Positions 16,660-25,949 of a stretch of 64,000 nt of DNA are shown piece by piece (position 1 is the stretch's first letter; every line of letters starts with the position of its first letter). A program made the translations under genes and the position numbers. The notes beneath the pieces were generated by a model, which worked only from the letters and a program-made list of their open reading frames with translations, had not been told where the DNA came from and did not search any database. Source of the stretch: Thermoplasmata archaeon. GTDB lineage: Archaea; Thermoplasmatota; Thermoplasmata; Lutacidiplasmatales; UBA184. The DNA lies in the NCBI GenBank assembly GCA_027314165.1, contig DAHVCH010000006.1, forward strand, positions 1 through 64,000, given 5' to 3'.

Positions 16660-16695
16660 GCCGACGGAGCGCAGGGGGCCGAGGAGCGAGCGGGC

Positions 16696-16772
16696 GGCCG
16701 TACGGGGGCCCCACGAGGGCCGCACGAGAGGCGCACGAGGAAGGCACGGGGGCCGCACGAGGGCCGCACCTG
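16696..16772. repeat. Seven tandem 11-bp repeats between divergent oxidase promoters
   Basis: Seven contiguous units of exactly 11 bp with consensus GGCCGCACGAG; two are identical to consensus, four differ by one to four bases and one (GAAGGCACGGG) by more. They lie between the TATA box of the coxB operon (16652) and that of the blue-copper gene (16794). An 11-bp period puts each unit on nearly the same face of the helix, as expected for cooperative binding of a regulator. The units are too short for CRISPR. Confidence 0.8.
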
Positions 16773-16793
16773 GAAGGGGGTCCCAAACGGAGG

Positions 16794-16802
16794 CCTTTTA
16801 GG
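16794..16802 (+). promoter_or_regulatory. TATA box of the blue-copper gene
   Basis: CCTTTTAGG inside the palindrome AGGCCTTTTAGGCCT, 50 nt before the ATG at 16852. A GGAGG at 16834 and AGGGGAAG next to the start suggest a leadered message. Confidence 0.55.
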
Positions 16803-16851
16803 CCTCGAGCCGTGCGGCGCACGCAAGGAACTCGGAGGAACCTAGGGGAAG

Positions 16852-17577
16852 ATGCGCTCGTGGTTCCGTCTGGCCACCTTCTTCGCGATCGTGGTCCTGC
16901 TCATGACCTATTACGGTGCCGGAGCGACCGGGTTGCTCGGGGGAGCCCTCGGGGCCTCGCCCAGCCCGTCACTCTCGGCGTGCTCCTCGAACGTGACGGT
17001 CCAGGCGACCGACTACGTCTGGACGAGCAACGACGGGAGCGGCTCCGCGATCGGCGAGGTGTGCAAGACGGTCACCTTCAACGTGGTGAACACCGGTAGC
17101 ACCGCGCACACGTTCACGGTCTCGAACCTGGTGAACAAGACCGACACGAGCTCCACCGACACGTCCTTCTTCTCCTGGCCGAACCTCTACTACAGCCAGG
17201 GCCTGAACGCCAGCGGCTCCGCCGGCGGGACGCTCACCGTCAAGATCACCTTCGGAGCGCAGGGGGCCTACGAGTACACCTGCATCCCGCACTACGGCCT
17301 GGGCATGTTCGGGGAGATCTACGTCCTCGAAGCGCCTCCGGCCCCTCCCCCTCCCGCCCCGGCCTTCGAGCCGTTCTGGTACATCGTCATCGCGGTCACA
17401 GGGCTCGCGGTGTTGAGCGTGGTCCTGGGCATCGTCTACGGGAAGCGCGGCGCGTACCCGGACGCCCTGCCCCCGCGCGGGATCCCGATCACCAGCCGAC
17501 CGGAGTACTTCAACGACTCACGGCCGGAGCCCCTGGACTCGGCCGACCCTAGGCTCACGAACGAGCCCGAGCACTGA
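16852..17577 (+). CDS. Membrane-anchored halocyanin-like blue copper protein
   Basis: A 241-residue protein with an N-terminal membrane segment (residues 8-27), a cupredoxin domain (about 40-160) and a C-terminal helix (PFWYIVIAVTGLAVLSVVLGI) with a cytoplasmic tail. Type 1 copper ligands are His in AHTFTVS and Cys, His, Met in CIPHYGLGM. It probably shuttles electrons between the bc-type complex and the oxidase. It shares the 11-bp repeat regulatory region with the split subunit II operon and precedes the Tat/bc operon. Confidence 0.88.
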   Translation: MRSWFRLATFFAIVVLLMTYYGAGATGLLGGALGASPSPSLSACSSNVTVQATDYVWTSNDGSGSAIGEVCKTVTFNVVNTGSTAHTFTVSNLVNKTDTSSTDTSFFSWPNLYYSQGLNASGSAGGTLTVKITFGAQGAYEYTCIPHYGLGMFGEIYVLEAPPAPPPPAPAFEPFWYIVIAVTGLAVLSVVLGIVYGKRGAYPDALPPRGIPITSRPEYFNDSRPEPLDSADPRLTNEPEH

Positions 17578-17765
17578 GCCGCTCCCCTGGGCAGGGAGGG
17601 CGGGCGGCCGCCCGTTGACCCCCCTCCTCGGCGTGGCGAGCGGGTCGCGGAGCCGGCCGGATGGCCCCGCATCAGGCCACCGCGCGGGGCGCGGGGACGA
17701 CCGGGCCAGGGGTCCTGCTTTCGAAGCCGTTATACGGGCTGGGTTCTCGAGCCCGCGGGGCACCC
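17578..17765 (+). promoter_or_regulatory. Intergenic region with promoter of the Tat-respiratory operon
   Basis: GC-rich spacer of 188 nt. GTTATACG at 17729-17736 is a TATA box about 33 nt before the tatA ATG. Nothing else is recognisable. Confidence 0.55.
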
Positions 17766-17993
17766 ATGTTCGACAGTATGGACGACCTGCTCATCATCGC
17801 CGTGATCGTCGTCATCCTCTTCTGGGGATGGGCGAAGATCCCCCAGCTCGCCCACAGCCTGGGACGGGCGATGGGAGAGTTCAAGAAGGGACGGCTCGAG
17901 TCCGAGCGCGAACTTGCAGCTCAGACCGCCCAGAGCCCGCCCGCAGCCTCGGGATCGCCCCGCGTTGTGCGTGACTCCGCGTCGGGCCGCTGA
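17766..17993 (+). CDS. tatA: Twin-arginine translocase TatA-family protein
   Basis: A 75-residue protein with the TatA layout: a short N-terminal membrane helix (LLIIAVIVVILFWG), the hinge WAKIPQLAHSLGRAMGEFKKG forming the amphipathic helix, and a polar tail. It would multimerise into the protein-conducting element of Tat. The start ATG follows the TATA box by 33 nt. It begins the run of genes that leads through tatC to the Rieske and oxidase genes. Confidence 0.92.
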   Translation: MFDSMDDLLIIAVIVVILFWGWAKIPQLAHSLGRAMGEFKKGRLESERELAAQTAQSPPAASGSPRVVRDSASGR

Positions 17994-18015
17994 ACGCCCC
18001 GAGAGGTAACAGGAC

Positions 18016-18558
18016 GTGAGCGGGTTGAGCGCCAGCCAGGACAGCGCAGAGGCGAGGGACGGCGCCGCGGGCCGACGCAGGCCGATTCCCGAAGGGCCCA
18101 CCCCGGGCTCGTCCGGGTCCCCCGGTGCACCGCGACCTCCTGCCGCCATGCCCGGCGGCCCGCTTCGTCCCCACGTGCCCACCGACCTCCAGGCCTCCCT
18201 TCTCGGAAGCTCGTTCTACGCCGGATCGTTCGCTTTCCGGACCTGGATGCGGGAGTCCCCGCAGAGCCTGGTCTCCCAGCGGCGCCTCTCCGAACGCCCT
18301 GACCTGGGTCTCCGCCCGCTTCGGGAATGGAGCGCGCCGGGCGACCTGCGGGTCAGCGCGCCAACCCGTCAGGCAGACCTGGCGCTCAAGGAGCCCGGGG
18401 TGGCCGAGGCGGCTCCCTCCGCCCTGTCCGAGCTCACCCCTTCGCGCGGTGACCTCCCCACGTTGAGGCCCGAAGAGCCGCTCCGCTCCCTGCGCTTCGC
18501 CGCTCTCGAGACCTCGCGTCGCTCTCGCCCCTCACAGACGGATCCCTCGACTTCATGA
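18016..18558 (+). CDS. Uncharacterised protein between tatA and tatC
   Basis: A 180-residue Pro/Ser/Arg-rich sequence starting with GTG and ending ATGA with tatC. There is no membrane helix or recognisable domain; the central LQASLLGSSFYAGSFAFRTWM is the only ordered-looking part. Third-position GC is high and the overlap with tatC suggests it is translated. I do not recognise it. Confidence 0.5.
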   Translation: MSGLSASQDSAEARDGAAGRRRPIPEGPTPGSSGSPGAPRPPAAMPGGPLRPHVPTDLQASLLGSSFYAGSFAFRTWMRESPQSLVSQRRLSERPDLGLRPLREWSAPGDLRVSAPTRQADLALKEPGVAEAAPSALSELTPSRGDLPTLRPEEPLRSLRFAALETSRRSRPSQTDPSTS

Positions 18559-19394
18559 ACGAGCTGCAGCGGCTCCTGTCCATCGTCGAGGAGCTGCGCC
18601 GTCGACTCATCCGCATCGCCGTGGTCATCCTCCCGCTCTTCGCCTTTTTCAACATGTTCGAGATCCGCTGGGGAAAGGTCCCTTTCCTCCCCTGGGCCGT
18701 CGCGTACCCCTGGCCCAGCCCGTTCTACAACGTGACCGCCCAGGTCTTCGGCTGGATGAGGACCCAGATGCTGAGCGGGGTCCAGGGGCAGGTGACCCTG
18801 CTGAACTTGGGCGTGGGCGACTCCGTCATCGCCCAGATGGAGATCGGGCTGCTCCTCTCCGTGGCCTTCGGGATGCCCTGGATCGTTCATGAGGTGGGGG
18901 CGTTCCTCATGCCCGCGCTCCGTCAGAACGAGAGGGCGCTCCTCAAGACCATCGGGATCCCGGCGACGCTCCTCTTCATCCTGGGGTTCACGATCGGCCT
19001 CCTCTGGATCACGCCCTTCACCTTCCTCCTGCTGTTCAAGTACGTCGCGGCGATGGGCCTCGCCCCGGTGCTGTCGGCCGAGAGCTTCCTCGAGTTCACG
19101 CTGCTCTACACCCTCGCCTTCGGGATCGTCTTCGAACTGCCCGTGTTCGTCTACGCCCTCTCCCGGGTGGGGCTGGTCCACGCGAGCGCCTGGCGAAAGC
19201 ACTGGAGGGGCGCGGTCATCGGGTGCCTCGTCTTCGGGATGATCATCACCCCGGACAACTCCGGGATCACGATGCTCCTCATCGCGATCCCGATGTTCGG
19301 CCTCTACGTCGCGGGTCTGCTGGCCGCCGAGAGGCACCAGCGCCGGGTCGACCGCGCCAAGCTCCTCGCCATCCCGGCGGCGGGCGCGGCCTGA
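18555..19394 (+). CDS. tatC: Twin-arginine translocase subunit TatC
   Basis: The 279-residue polytopic protein recognises twin-arginine signal peptides. It has the characteristic N-terminal ELRRRLIRIAVVILPLFAFFN, the VHEVGAFLMPALRQNERALL segment corresponding to the first cytoplasmic loop (P-GL-E-E region), and ends with the FGMIITPDNSGITMLLIAIPMFGLYV block. Six membrane helices are expected. Its ATG overlaps the previous stop. Confidence 0.95.
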   Translation: MNELQRLLSIVEELRRRLIRIAVVILPLFAFFNMFEIRWGKVPFLPWAVAYPWPSPFYNVTAQVFGWMRTQMLSGVQGQVTLLNLGVGDSVIAQMEIGLLLSVAFGMPWIVHEVGAFLMPALRQNERALLKTIGIPATLLFILGFTIGLLWITPFTFLLLFKYVAAMGLAPVLSAESFLEFTLLYTLAFGIVFELPVFVYALSRVGLVHASAWRKHWRGAVIGCLVFGMIITPDNSGITMLLIAIPMFGLYVAGLLAAERHQRRVDRAKLLAIPAAGAA

Positions 19395-19407
19395 GGGGGA
19401 CCCGGTC

Positions 19408-19803
19408 ATGAGCCTGTTCTCCGACGTCGACTGGGCCATCCTCCTCCTGGCCGCGGCCCTCTTGCTCATGGGCGGGCACGGGACGGAGATCTTCCGGACC
19501 CTCGGGAGGCTCTACGGCAAGTACATGCGCATCCGGCAGGAGCTCACGCTCAATTTCCAGAGCCAGCTCATGGCGGCCGATGTCCTGGGCTCGGCGGCGG
19601 CCGGGCCGCTCCCCGTGGTGAACGCCGCGGAGGCCCCCAAACCGGCCGTACCGGTAGCGCCTCTCTCGGACGCCACGGCGGCCAGCGCCCCGTCCGCGTC
19701 CCCCCCTAACGCTCCGGCCGTCGCCGCGGCGGGGGGCGGACCAATCCACCAAGTTCATAGGGGGTCCACATTCCCCCAGGATGGGGCTGAGATGTTCCGA
19801 TGA
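19408..19803 (+). CDS. TatA/TatB-like protein
   Basis: A 131-residue protein with a short helix (WAILLLAAALLLMG), a GTEIFRTLGRLYGKYMRIRQEL amphipathic helix and a long Ala/Pro-rich tail. This is the layout of TatA/B proteins, with the longer tail more like TatB. It follows tatC by 13 nt and overlaps the next gene's start (ATGA). A second Tat single-helix subunit would complete a TatABC-type translocase next to its likely substrate, the Rieske protein. Confidence 0.75.
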   Translation: MSLFSDVDWAILLLAAALLLMGGHGTEIFRTLGRLYGKYMRIRQELTLNFQSQLMAADVLGSAAAGPLPVVNAAEAPKPAVPVAPLSDATAASAPSASPPNAPAVAAAGGGPIHQVHRGSTFPQDGAEMFR

Positions 19804-20252
19804 GCCGGGGCGTACTGTTGCTCCTTGTTCTCCTTTTGGTCATGTCGACTGCCCTGGCCGTCCCTCTTCCTCGGGTTTCCGTCAGTGCGGGGGCCCCGGG
19901 GATCGAACCCTTCGCGCGGTCCGTCCCGACGACGACGACGGCGAACCAGTCCAACCAGAGCGGTTCCTCCTCCGCCAGCTCGGCGATCCCGCCGGTCGTC
20001 TGCCCGCTGCCTCCAGTGAACACCACGCTCGGGATCTTCTCCTGCAAGCAGATGCTCGACCTGACCGAGATCTTCGTGATCCTGTTCGGGATCACGATCA
20101 CCCTCTACGTCTACAAGGACGCCGACCAGGCCGAGCTTCCGGGCGAGGCCGTCGACGTGCCGATCACGGGCCACGAGGAGCTCGAGATGCGCCGCCGGAA
20201 GGACGCCGAGGAGCGCGCCCTCGCCGAGCTCGAGGAGAAGGAGGACGAATGA
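19800..20252 (+). CDS. Small membrane protein of the bc operon, unknown
   Basis: A 150-residue protein with a signal peptide (MSRGVLLLLVLLLVMSTALAV), a Ser/Thr/Asn-rich exported segment with two cysteines about 17 residues apart (VVCPLPP...FSCKQM), one membrane helix (FVILFGITITLYVY) and an acidic, lysine-rich cytoplasmic tail. It overlaps both neighbours by four bases, so it is probably an accessory subunit of the Rieske/cytochrome b complex. Family not recognised. Confidence 0.6.
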   Translation: MSRGVLLLLVLLLVMSTALAVPLPRVSVSAGAPGIEPFARSVPTTTTANQSNQSGSSSASSAIPPVVCPLPPVNTTLGIFSCKQMLDLTEIFVILFGITITLYVYKDADQAELPGEAVDVPITGHEELEMRRRKDAEERALAELEEKEDE

Positions 20253-21127
20253 CGGACGGCTTCGAGGGGGAGGGACCTATCGACTGGGCTTCGCGACTGG
20301 GGTTCGACCGACCGGACTTCGACCTTCGCCTCGCCTCCTACCTTGAGCTCAGTCGCCCGATGCCTCCCGGGATCGTCCGTCGCATCGACGCGCCGGACAT
20401 GAACGACCCGAAGGTCCAGGCCGAGGTCGACGAGGCGAAGCGCAACCTCCTGAAGCTCCTCGCGGTGGGCGGGCTCGCCGCCGCGGTGGGAGGCGGCGCC
20501 GTCGGGGCCGCCCTCCAGTACATCCAGCCCCCGATGCAGGGTCTCGCTTCCTACCCCCGCGTCCAACTGCTCTTTGCGGACGGGACGCCCATCACCACCT
20601 CGAACATCGACAGCCAGATCGACCCGACGACGATCACGGTGTTCTCCTTCGATTACCCGCTCTCCGGGGAGGTGAACATGCTCCTCAACCTGGACCCGAC
20701 CTTCGGCGTTCCTCCCAACGGCGTCGGGCCGAAGAAGAACATCGTGGCCTACTCGGCGATCTGCCAGCACCTGGGATGCATCCCTCCGTTCCTCTCCTAC
20801 TACCCCGCCTCCGAGGCGAAGCAGTGCGGGTTCAACAACGGGGCCCCCTTCATCCACTGCATCTGCCACGGCTCGACCTACGACCCGTACACGGGGGACA
20901 GTGCGACCGGGGGCGGAGCGTCCGTGCTGACCGGCCCGACGGTGCTCCCGCTCCCCCAGTGCCTGCTCGACACCGACGCGAACGGGAACATCTTCGTGAC
21001 GAGCGTCATCGGGCCACCGGTGAAGGGGCACTTCACCACCCTCCTCGGCGGGACCCCCGGTCCGGTGCCCGCGAAGATCAACCCGATCCAGGTCCAACCC
21101 ATCCCGAACGGCCAGCGGTGCCCGTAG
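20249..21127 (+). CDS. Rieske iron-sulfur protein
   Basis: It carries the [2Fe-2S] cluster that moves electrons from quinol to the copper acceptors. Cluster ligands are in CQHLGC and CICHGS, with the usual Pro loop downstream. A membrane anchor at about residues 70-92 is preceded by AKRNLLKLLAVGG, a KR variant of the twin-arginine signal, consistent with Tat export by the proteins encoded just upstream. The 65 residues before the anchor are cytoplasmic. At 292 residues it is longer than classical Rieske subunits. ATG overlaps the preceding stop. Confidence 0.95.
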   Translation: MTDGFEGEGPIDWASRLGFDRPDFDLRLASYLELSRPMPPGIVRRIDAPDMNDPKVQAEVDEAKRNLLKLLAVGGLAAAVGGGAVGAALQYIQPPMQGLASYPRVQLLFADGTPITTSNIDSQIDPTTITVFSFDYPLSGEVNMLLNLDPTFGVPPNGVGPKKNIVAYSAICQHLGCIPPFLSYYPASEAKQCGFNNGAPFIHCICHGSTYDPYTGDSATGGGASVLTGPTVLPLPQCLLDTDANGNIFVTSVIGPPVKGHFTTLLGGTPGPVPAKINPIQVQPIPNGQRCP

Positions 21128-21155
21128 GTCGAAGCCCGAGGAAAGTGGAGGGGAC

Positions 21156-22592
21156 ATGACCGGGACCGGAGGTGGGGGATCGGCGCACGGACGCCCCGCG
21201 TCGCCCTCGGTGCCGGAGTACCGGCCGACCTTCAACCGCGTCCTGGACCGGATCTGGGACTTCGTCGAGGTCCGGGCCGGCACGAAGAAGTGGGCGATGC
21301 GCCCGCAGCCGGACTTCTCCTTCAATCCGTCCTACTGGACGGGGGCGTTCGTCGCGAACGCCTTCGTGGTGCAGGTCACCACCGGGCTGCTGCTCCTGTT
21401 CTACTACATCCCGTCGGCGAGCCCCACGACGGCCGGGGGGCCTCCGGCGGCGTGGGCGTCCACCTACTACATCATCCACGGCGTCCCGCTCGGCTGGCTG
21501 CTGTTGTCCGCCCACTTATACGGGGCGTACGCGACGATATTCCTCGCCTTCGTCCACTTCTTCCGCGGCTTCTACGCCGGGGTCTACAAGCCCCCGCGTG
21601 AGCTCTCCTGGATGGTCGGAACGCTCCTCCTGGCCGCCATGCTCGGGATGGGGTTCACCGGCTACCTCCTGCCCTTCACCGCCCTCTCCGTAGGGGCGAC
21701 GAACGTGGGCGTCGCGCTCACCCTCTCCGTTCCCGGGATCGGTCCCCCGACGGCGCGTCTCATCTTATCGGACGGTACCTACCAGGGCCTGCTGTCGCGG
21801 ATGTTCGCGCTGCACGTCGTGGCCATCCCGCTCGCCCTCGCGGCGCTCCTCTACGCCCACATCTCGCTCTTCGAGATCCACGGGATCGCCCCGAAGGCCT
21901 CCTCCGACCCGAGGGCGAAGCGGATCTTCACGCACCAGGACGATGCCAAGCTGGGGACCTTCTTCCCGAAGGTCTTCTTCTACATGATCAAATGGGCGCT
22001 CTTCTACGCCGGGCTGCTGCTCATGATGGCGGCGTCCTGGCCGGTGCCCTTGGCGCCCGCCTTCGGCTCCTCGAGCGCGGGGGGCGCTTCTCCGGAGCCG
22101 GACTGGTACTTCCTGTGGCTCTACAAGCTCGCGGACTTCCAGTACGTGAGCCCGTTCGTGGCCGTGGGGACGGTCACCTCGGTCCTGATCTTCATCCTGT
22201 TCCTGCCCTGGATCTCCCAGATCTTCCCGTTCCTGGATGGAGGGAAGAAGACCCATCCCCGCGACCGTCCCGTCATGCTCGGGGTCGGGAACTTCTTGAT
22301 CGGGTTCTTCATCCTGATGACCGTCTGGGGCGGGGTCATGCCGGGGGTCGTCATCCCGGCCACGATGTACGGCCTCTACGTCGGAGCGATCGCGGGCGCG
22401 AACGCGCTCGTCATCTTCGTGCTCTACTGGATGTACCGCACGAGCTACCGGGCCCGCGTGGCGGCCAAGGAGGGCCGCCGCAGGCTCTCCCTGGGAGCGC
22501 CCGCCGCGGGAGCCCCTGTCCCCTCGAAGTCCACCTCGACACCCGTGCCCGTCGCCGCGAGCGCGACGGGGGAGGTCGCGACCCATGGGTGA
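21156..22592 (+). CDS. Cytochrome b of a bc/b6f-type complex
   Basis: A 478-residue quinol-oxidising subunit with eight or more helices. Heme ligand histidines lie in AHLYGAYATIFLAFVHFFRG (13 residues between) and LHVVAIPLALAALLYAHI (14 between, as in b6-type proteins). The Qo-site motif reads PDWYFLWLYKL instead of PEWY. The N- and C-terminal parts are in one chain, unlike b6f. A 50-residue Ala/Pro/Ser tail is cytoplasmic. No cytochrome c1 gene is seen; blue-copper proteins probably take that role. Confidence 0.94.
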   Translation: MTGTGGGGSAHGRPASPSVPEYRPTFNRVLDRIWDFVEVRAGTKKWAMRPQPDFSFNPSYWTGAFVANAFVVQVTTGLLLLFYYIPSASPTTAGGPPAAWASTYYIIHGVPLGWLLLSAHLYGAYATIFLAFVHFFRGFYAGVYKPPRELSWMVGTLLLAAMLGMGFTGYLLPFTALSVGATNVGVALTLSVPGIGPPTARLILSDGTYQGLLSRMFALHVVAIPLALAALLYAHISLFEIHGIAPKASSDPRAKRIFTHQDDAKLGTFFPKVFFYMIKWALFYAGLLLMMAASWPVPLAPAFGSSSAGGASPEPDWYFLWLYKLADFQYVSPFVAVGTVTSVLIFILFLPWISQIFPFLDGGKKTHPRDRPVMLGVGNFLIGFFILMTVWGGVMPGVVIPATMYGLYVGAIAGANALVIFVLYWMYRTSYRARVAAKEGRRRLSLGAPAAGAPVPSKSTSTPVPVAASATGEVATHG

Positions 22593-22875
22593 GCGGAAGG
22601 AGACTTCCCCGAAGGCGAGGCCCAAGCCGCGCTACAAGACGCGCGTGCTATGGGGGGTCCTCTCGGGCCTCTTCCTGGTCGGGCTCGTCTCCTTCCTGGT
22701 CGGTCTCTACGCCCTCTCCGTCGCGTGGGGCGGGGGCACTGCCCTGGTCTGGCTCCCCGTGGGGATCGCGGGGATGATCGGCGCGCTGTTCTGCCTTCTG
22801 CTGACCCTGGGCGTGGTCTATCGCGTCGACCGCCTCCGAGGGAACCTCACGCGTCGCGTGGAGATGTTCGAATGA
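22585..22875 (+). CDS. Small two-helix membrane protein of the bc/oxidase operon
   Basis: A 96-residue protein with a basic N-terminus and two helices ([20 protein letters not shown] and [24 protein letters not shown]). It overlaps cytochrome b by eight bases and lies 25 nt before the oxidase subunit I gene, so it is likely a small subunit or assembly factor. Family not recognised. Confidence 0.65.
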   Translation: MGERKETSPKARPKPRYKTRVLWGVLSGLFLVGLVSFLVGLYALSVAWGGGTALVWLPVGIAGMIGALFCLLLTLGVVYRVDRLRGNLTRRVEMFE

Positions 22876-22900
22876 TGGGAGGGGGGGCAGGGTCGGTCCG

Positions 22901-25234
22901 ATGATCCGAAGCGCACTTCTCCTCGGCATCGTGCTGCTGGCGGTCGGCGGCGCCCTCATCGCCGTGCCCGCGGGCCAGACCTGGAGCTTCTCGCTCCTGG
23001 GCGTGAACTCGGTCTACCCGCACGGTGTACCGAGCGACGCGATGGGCGGGGCGGCCCATCTCGGCTTCTCCGCTCCGTACGCGATGGCGGACACGGTCCA
23101 GTACAACCTGACGTGGACCGGGGGCCCGCCCGATACCTCGATCGAGGTCTACGCGTGCACGGACTCGTCCTGTCGGACGCTGGGCACGCTCCTTGCGGTG
23201 GGAACCGGGGGCGCGGGGGGGTTCGAGTTCGGCCTCCCGATCGGGGAGTATTTCATGCTCAACACGACGGCCACGAGCAGCGCGCTCGGGGTCAACATGA
23301 GCCAGGCCACCCAGGGGCTCTCCCCCGGCCAGGCGATCCCCTCCCCCGCGAGCGGCGGCCTCTCCGTGGTCGTCACCGCGAACCTGCAGTCGGGAATGGG
23401 ACTCCTGGGGCTGGCCCCGTTCTCGGTGGGGGCCCTCCTCGGGATCTACGGGTTCCTCTCCTACCCCTCCTACGAGGCCGTCCCCACCGGCATCTCCCGC
23501 CGGCTCGACTACTACCTCGCCGCCATCCTCATCCTGCTGGCCGGGGAGGGCCTGCTCGCGGGCTACATCGTCACTTTAGGCTCGCTCGCGTCCATCGGGG
23601 CGCAGAGCGCCGTCGGCTTCGCCCTGGGGTTGATGATCCTGGGCGGCGGATTGCTCTTCCACATCCTGGACGTCTCCTTCCGGGATCGTGAGATCGCCGC
23701 CGAGAAGCTCGCCCGAACGCGGGAGCCGCCCTACTGGTTCCGCCGCTACGTCCTGCACTGGCTCACGACGACGGACCACAAGGAGATCGGCCTGATGTAC
23801 ATGGTCGCGTCCTTCGGGTTCCTCATCATCGGCGGCATCTACGCGATGCTGATCCGGGTGGACCTGTTCCTGCCGGCCGTCGGGATGACCCCCGGCTCCA
23901 TCGGGATCTCGCCGGACCTCTACTCCACGCTCTTCACCGAGCATGGGATCATCATGATCTTCCTCGTGGTCATGCCGCTCATGGCCGGGTGGGGGAACTA
24001 CCTCGTGCCCACGATGGTGGGCGCGAAGGACATGGCCATGCCCCGGATCAACAACATGGCCTTCTGGCTGATCCCTCCGGCCGGGGTCCTCATCATCCTC
24101 TCAGGAGCGAACGGGGGTTGGACCGGTTACGTCCCGCTCACGACGCTCATGCCCGGCCGCGGGATCGACATCTGGATCGCGGGCCTGCACATCCTCTCCA
24201 TCTCCTCGATGTTGGGGGCGATCAACTTCGTCGTGACGGTGATGAAGCACCGTGCGCCGGGCGTCACCTACTGGAACATGCCCATCTTCGTCTGGTCGAC
24301 GTTCATCAACAGCTTCCTGGTGATCGCGGCGATGCCGTCGCTGTCGGTGGCCCTCTCGATGGTGCTCTCCGACCGCAACTTCGGCACCCATCTCACCTAC
24401 GGCGTCGACGGGTCTCCCTTGGGCGGCCCGCTCCTCTACCAGAACCTCTTCTGGTTCTTCGGGCATCCGGAGGTCTACATCCTCATCCTGCCGGCCTTCG
24501 GGCTGGTCTCCACGATCCTCCCGAAGATGGTGCGGAAGCACCTCTTCGGCTACACGGCGATGGCGCTCTCCATCGCCTCGATCGGGATCCTGGGTTTCGT
24601 GGTCTGGCAGCACCACATGTTCACGACGGGCGAGGACACGAACACCCGTTTCATCTTCATGCTCACCACGATCGCCATCGCGGTGCCGACCGGCGTGAAG
24701 ATGTTCAACTGGCTGGCCACGATCTGGGGCGGCCGGGTGCGTCTGGAGATGCCGATGTGGTTCATCATCGCGTTCCTGACGATGTTCCTGATCGGCGGTC
24801 TTTCCGGGGTGATGCTGGGAACGATCCCCGTGGACTACCTCATCCACCAGACCTACTTCGTCGTGGCGCACTTCCACTACACGATCATGGGCGGGACGCT
24901 CATGGGCGTCTTCGCGGCGACCTACTTCTTCTACCCCATCATGACGCGTCGGTGGTACAGCCACACCCTGGGGCTCTGGCACTTCGTCCTGACCTACGTC
25001 GGGGGGAACCTGCTCTTCTTCCCGATGTTCTTTGACGGGATGGCGGGCATGCCCCGCCGGTACTACACCTACCTGCCCTGGTGGCCCACCCCGGTCGGGC
25101 TCGACCTGGGGCAGCTGAACGCGCTCTCCACGATCGGGGCCACGATCTTCGGGATCGGGACCCTCGTCTTCATCTTCAACATGGTCGCAAGCTACTACCG
25201 CGGGAAACCGGCCCCGGAGGACCCGTGGGCCTAA
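22901..25234 (+). CDS. coxA: Heme-copper oxidase subunit I with a novel N-terminal membrane/extracellular domain
   Basis: It reduces oxygen to water and pumps protons. From about residue 285 the sequence is a normal A-type subunit [12 protein letters not shown], the low-spin heme His in [10 protein letters not shown], the CuB His, cross-linked Tyr and proton-channel Glu in [14 protein letters not shown], CuB histidines in WQHHMFTTG and the heme ligands in [10 protein letters not shown]. The first 280 residues are extra: a signal-like helix, a beta-rich Ser/Thr/Gly exported domain (about 25-165) with one Cys pair (YACTDSSC), and three helices. At 777 residues it is far longer than the usual 550. 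No frame break separates the parts. Confidence 0.95.
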   Translation: MIRSALLLGIVLLAVGGALIAVPAGQTWSFSLLGVNSVYPHGVPSDAMGGAAHLGFSAPYAMADTVQYNLTWTGGPPDTSIEVYACTDSSCRTLGTLLAVGTGGAGGFEFGLPIGEYFMLNTTATSSALGVNMSQATQGLSPGQAIPSPASGGLSVVVTANLQSGMGLLGLAPFSVGALLGIYGFLSYPSYEAVPTGISRRLDYYLAAILILLAGEGLLAGYIVTLGSLASIGAQSAVGFALGLMILGGGLLFHILDVSFRDREIAAEKLARTREPPYWFRRYVLHWLTTTDHKEIGLMYMVASFGFLIIGGIYAMLIRVDLFLPAVGMTPGSIGISPDLYSTLFTEHGIIMIFLVVMPLMAGWGNYLVPTMVGAKDMAMPRINNMAFWLIPPAGVLIILSGANGGWTGYVPLTTLMPGRGIDIWIAGLHILSISSMLGAINFVVTVMKHRAPGVTYWNMPIFVWSTFINSFLVIAAMPSLSVALSMVLSDRNFGTHLTYGVDGSPLGGPLLYQNLFWFFGHPEVYILILPAFGLVSTILPKMVRKHLFGYTAMALSIASIGILGFVVWQHHMFTTGEDTNTRFIFMLTTIAIAVPTGVKMFNWLATIWGGRVRLEMPMWFIIAFLTMFLIGGLSGVMLGTIPVDYLIHQTYFVVAHFHYTIMGGTLMGVFAATYFFYPIMTRRWYSHTLGLWHFVLTYVGGNLLFFPMFFDGMAGMPRRYYTYLPWWPTPVGLDLGQLNALSTIGATIFGIGTLVFIFNMVASYYRGKPAPEDPWA

Positions 25235-25863
25235 AGGACGGGACGGGTCCCGGTTCGAAGGTTTCTCCAGAGTTGAGCGAGGAGGGGAGCCGCTCGGCGG
25301 CGTTCCGCTACCTCGCCATCGTGTCGGCGGTGGTCGCCTATCTCACCGTGCTCCTCGGGGCCGGGGTCACCTTCTCCGACACGCCCCTCGTCTGCCCGAC
25401 GTGGCCCGGCTGCTCGCCGGGCCAGCTCATCCCCACCCTTGGGGGCCCGGCGACGCTCGAGTTCTCGCACCGGGCCCTCGCCCTCGTGCTCTCGCTCTGC
25501 ACCCTGGGGCTGCTGGCGCTCGCCTACCTGACGAAGCAGGCGAGCCCGGGGGTCCGCCGGATGACCTTCCTCGCGGCGGTGCTGGTCATCCTCCAGGCCC
25601 TCCTCGGAGGTGCGATCATCTTCAGCGACGCCGCGTTCGCCATCGTGGTCTTCCACCTAGGGCTCGCCACGCTCCTCTTCGGGATCCTGATCCTCATCGC
25701 GGTCATGGCGAACTTCCCGTTCCTGCCTCCTCGGTGGCAGGCCTCTCTCGTGGGCAGCCTGTCGAAGGTGGGCGAGGCCCGCAGCGAAATGGACCGGATG
25801 AACGGGGAGAGGAAGGGTCCCCCGTCCGTCGAGGGCGGCGCCTCCCCCAGTTCCGGACGGTAG
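25225..25863 (+). CDS. ctaA: Half-size heme A synthase
   Basis: It oxidises heme O to heme A for the oxidase. The 212-residue, four-helix protein is the half-size form known from archaea, expected to dimerise. Histidines are in [11 protein letters not shown] and [12 protein letters not shown], and the extracellular cysteine pair is in CPTWPGC, typical of CtaA. The GTG start overlaps the coxA end by 10 nt; the ORF track begins further upstream in antisense-like sequence. The last 40 residues are polar. Confidence 0.9.
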   Translation: MGLKDGTGPGSKVSPELSEEGSRSAAFRYLAIVSAVVAYLTVLLGAGVTFSDTPLVCPTWPGCSPGQLIPTLGGPATLEFSHRALALVLSLCTLGLLALAYLTKQASPGVRRMTFLAAVLVILQALLGGAIIFSDAAFAIVVFHLGLATLLFGILILIAVMANFPFLPPRWQASLVGSLSKVGEARSEMDRMNGERKGPPSVEGGASPSSGR

Positions 25864-25949
25864 TCCGACCCCACGACGCGGGCCCCCCCGGGCCGCACCG
25901 GTGAAGCCGACCCCCCACGGTTGATGAGCTCCGGGGTCTGCGCGCGTGG

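Noticed and set aside
16696-16772. CRISPR array
   Set aside because: Units are 11 bp, contiguous and without spacers; no cas genes are present.
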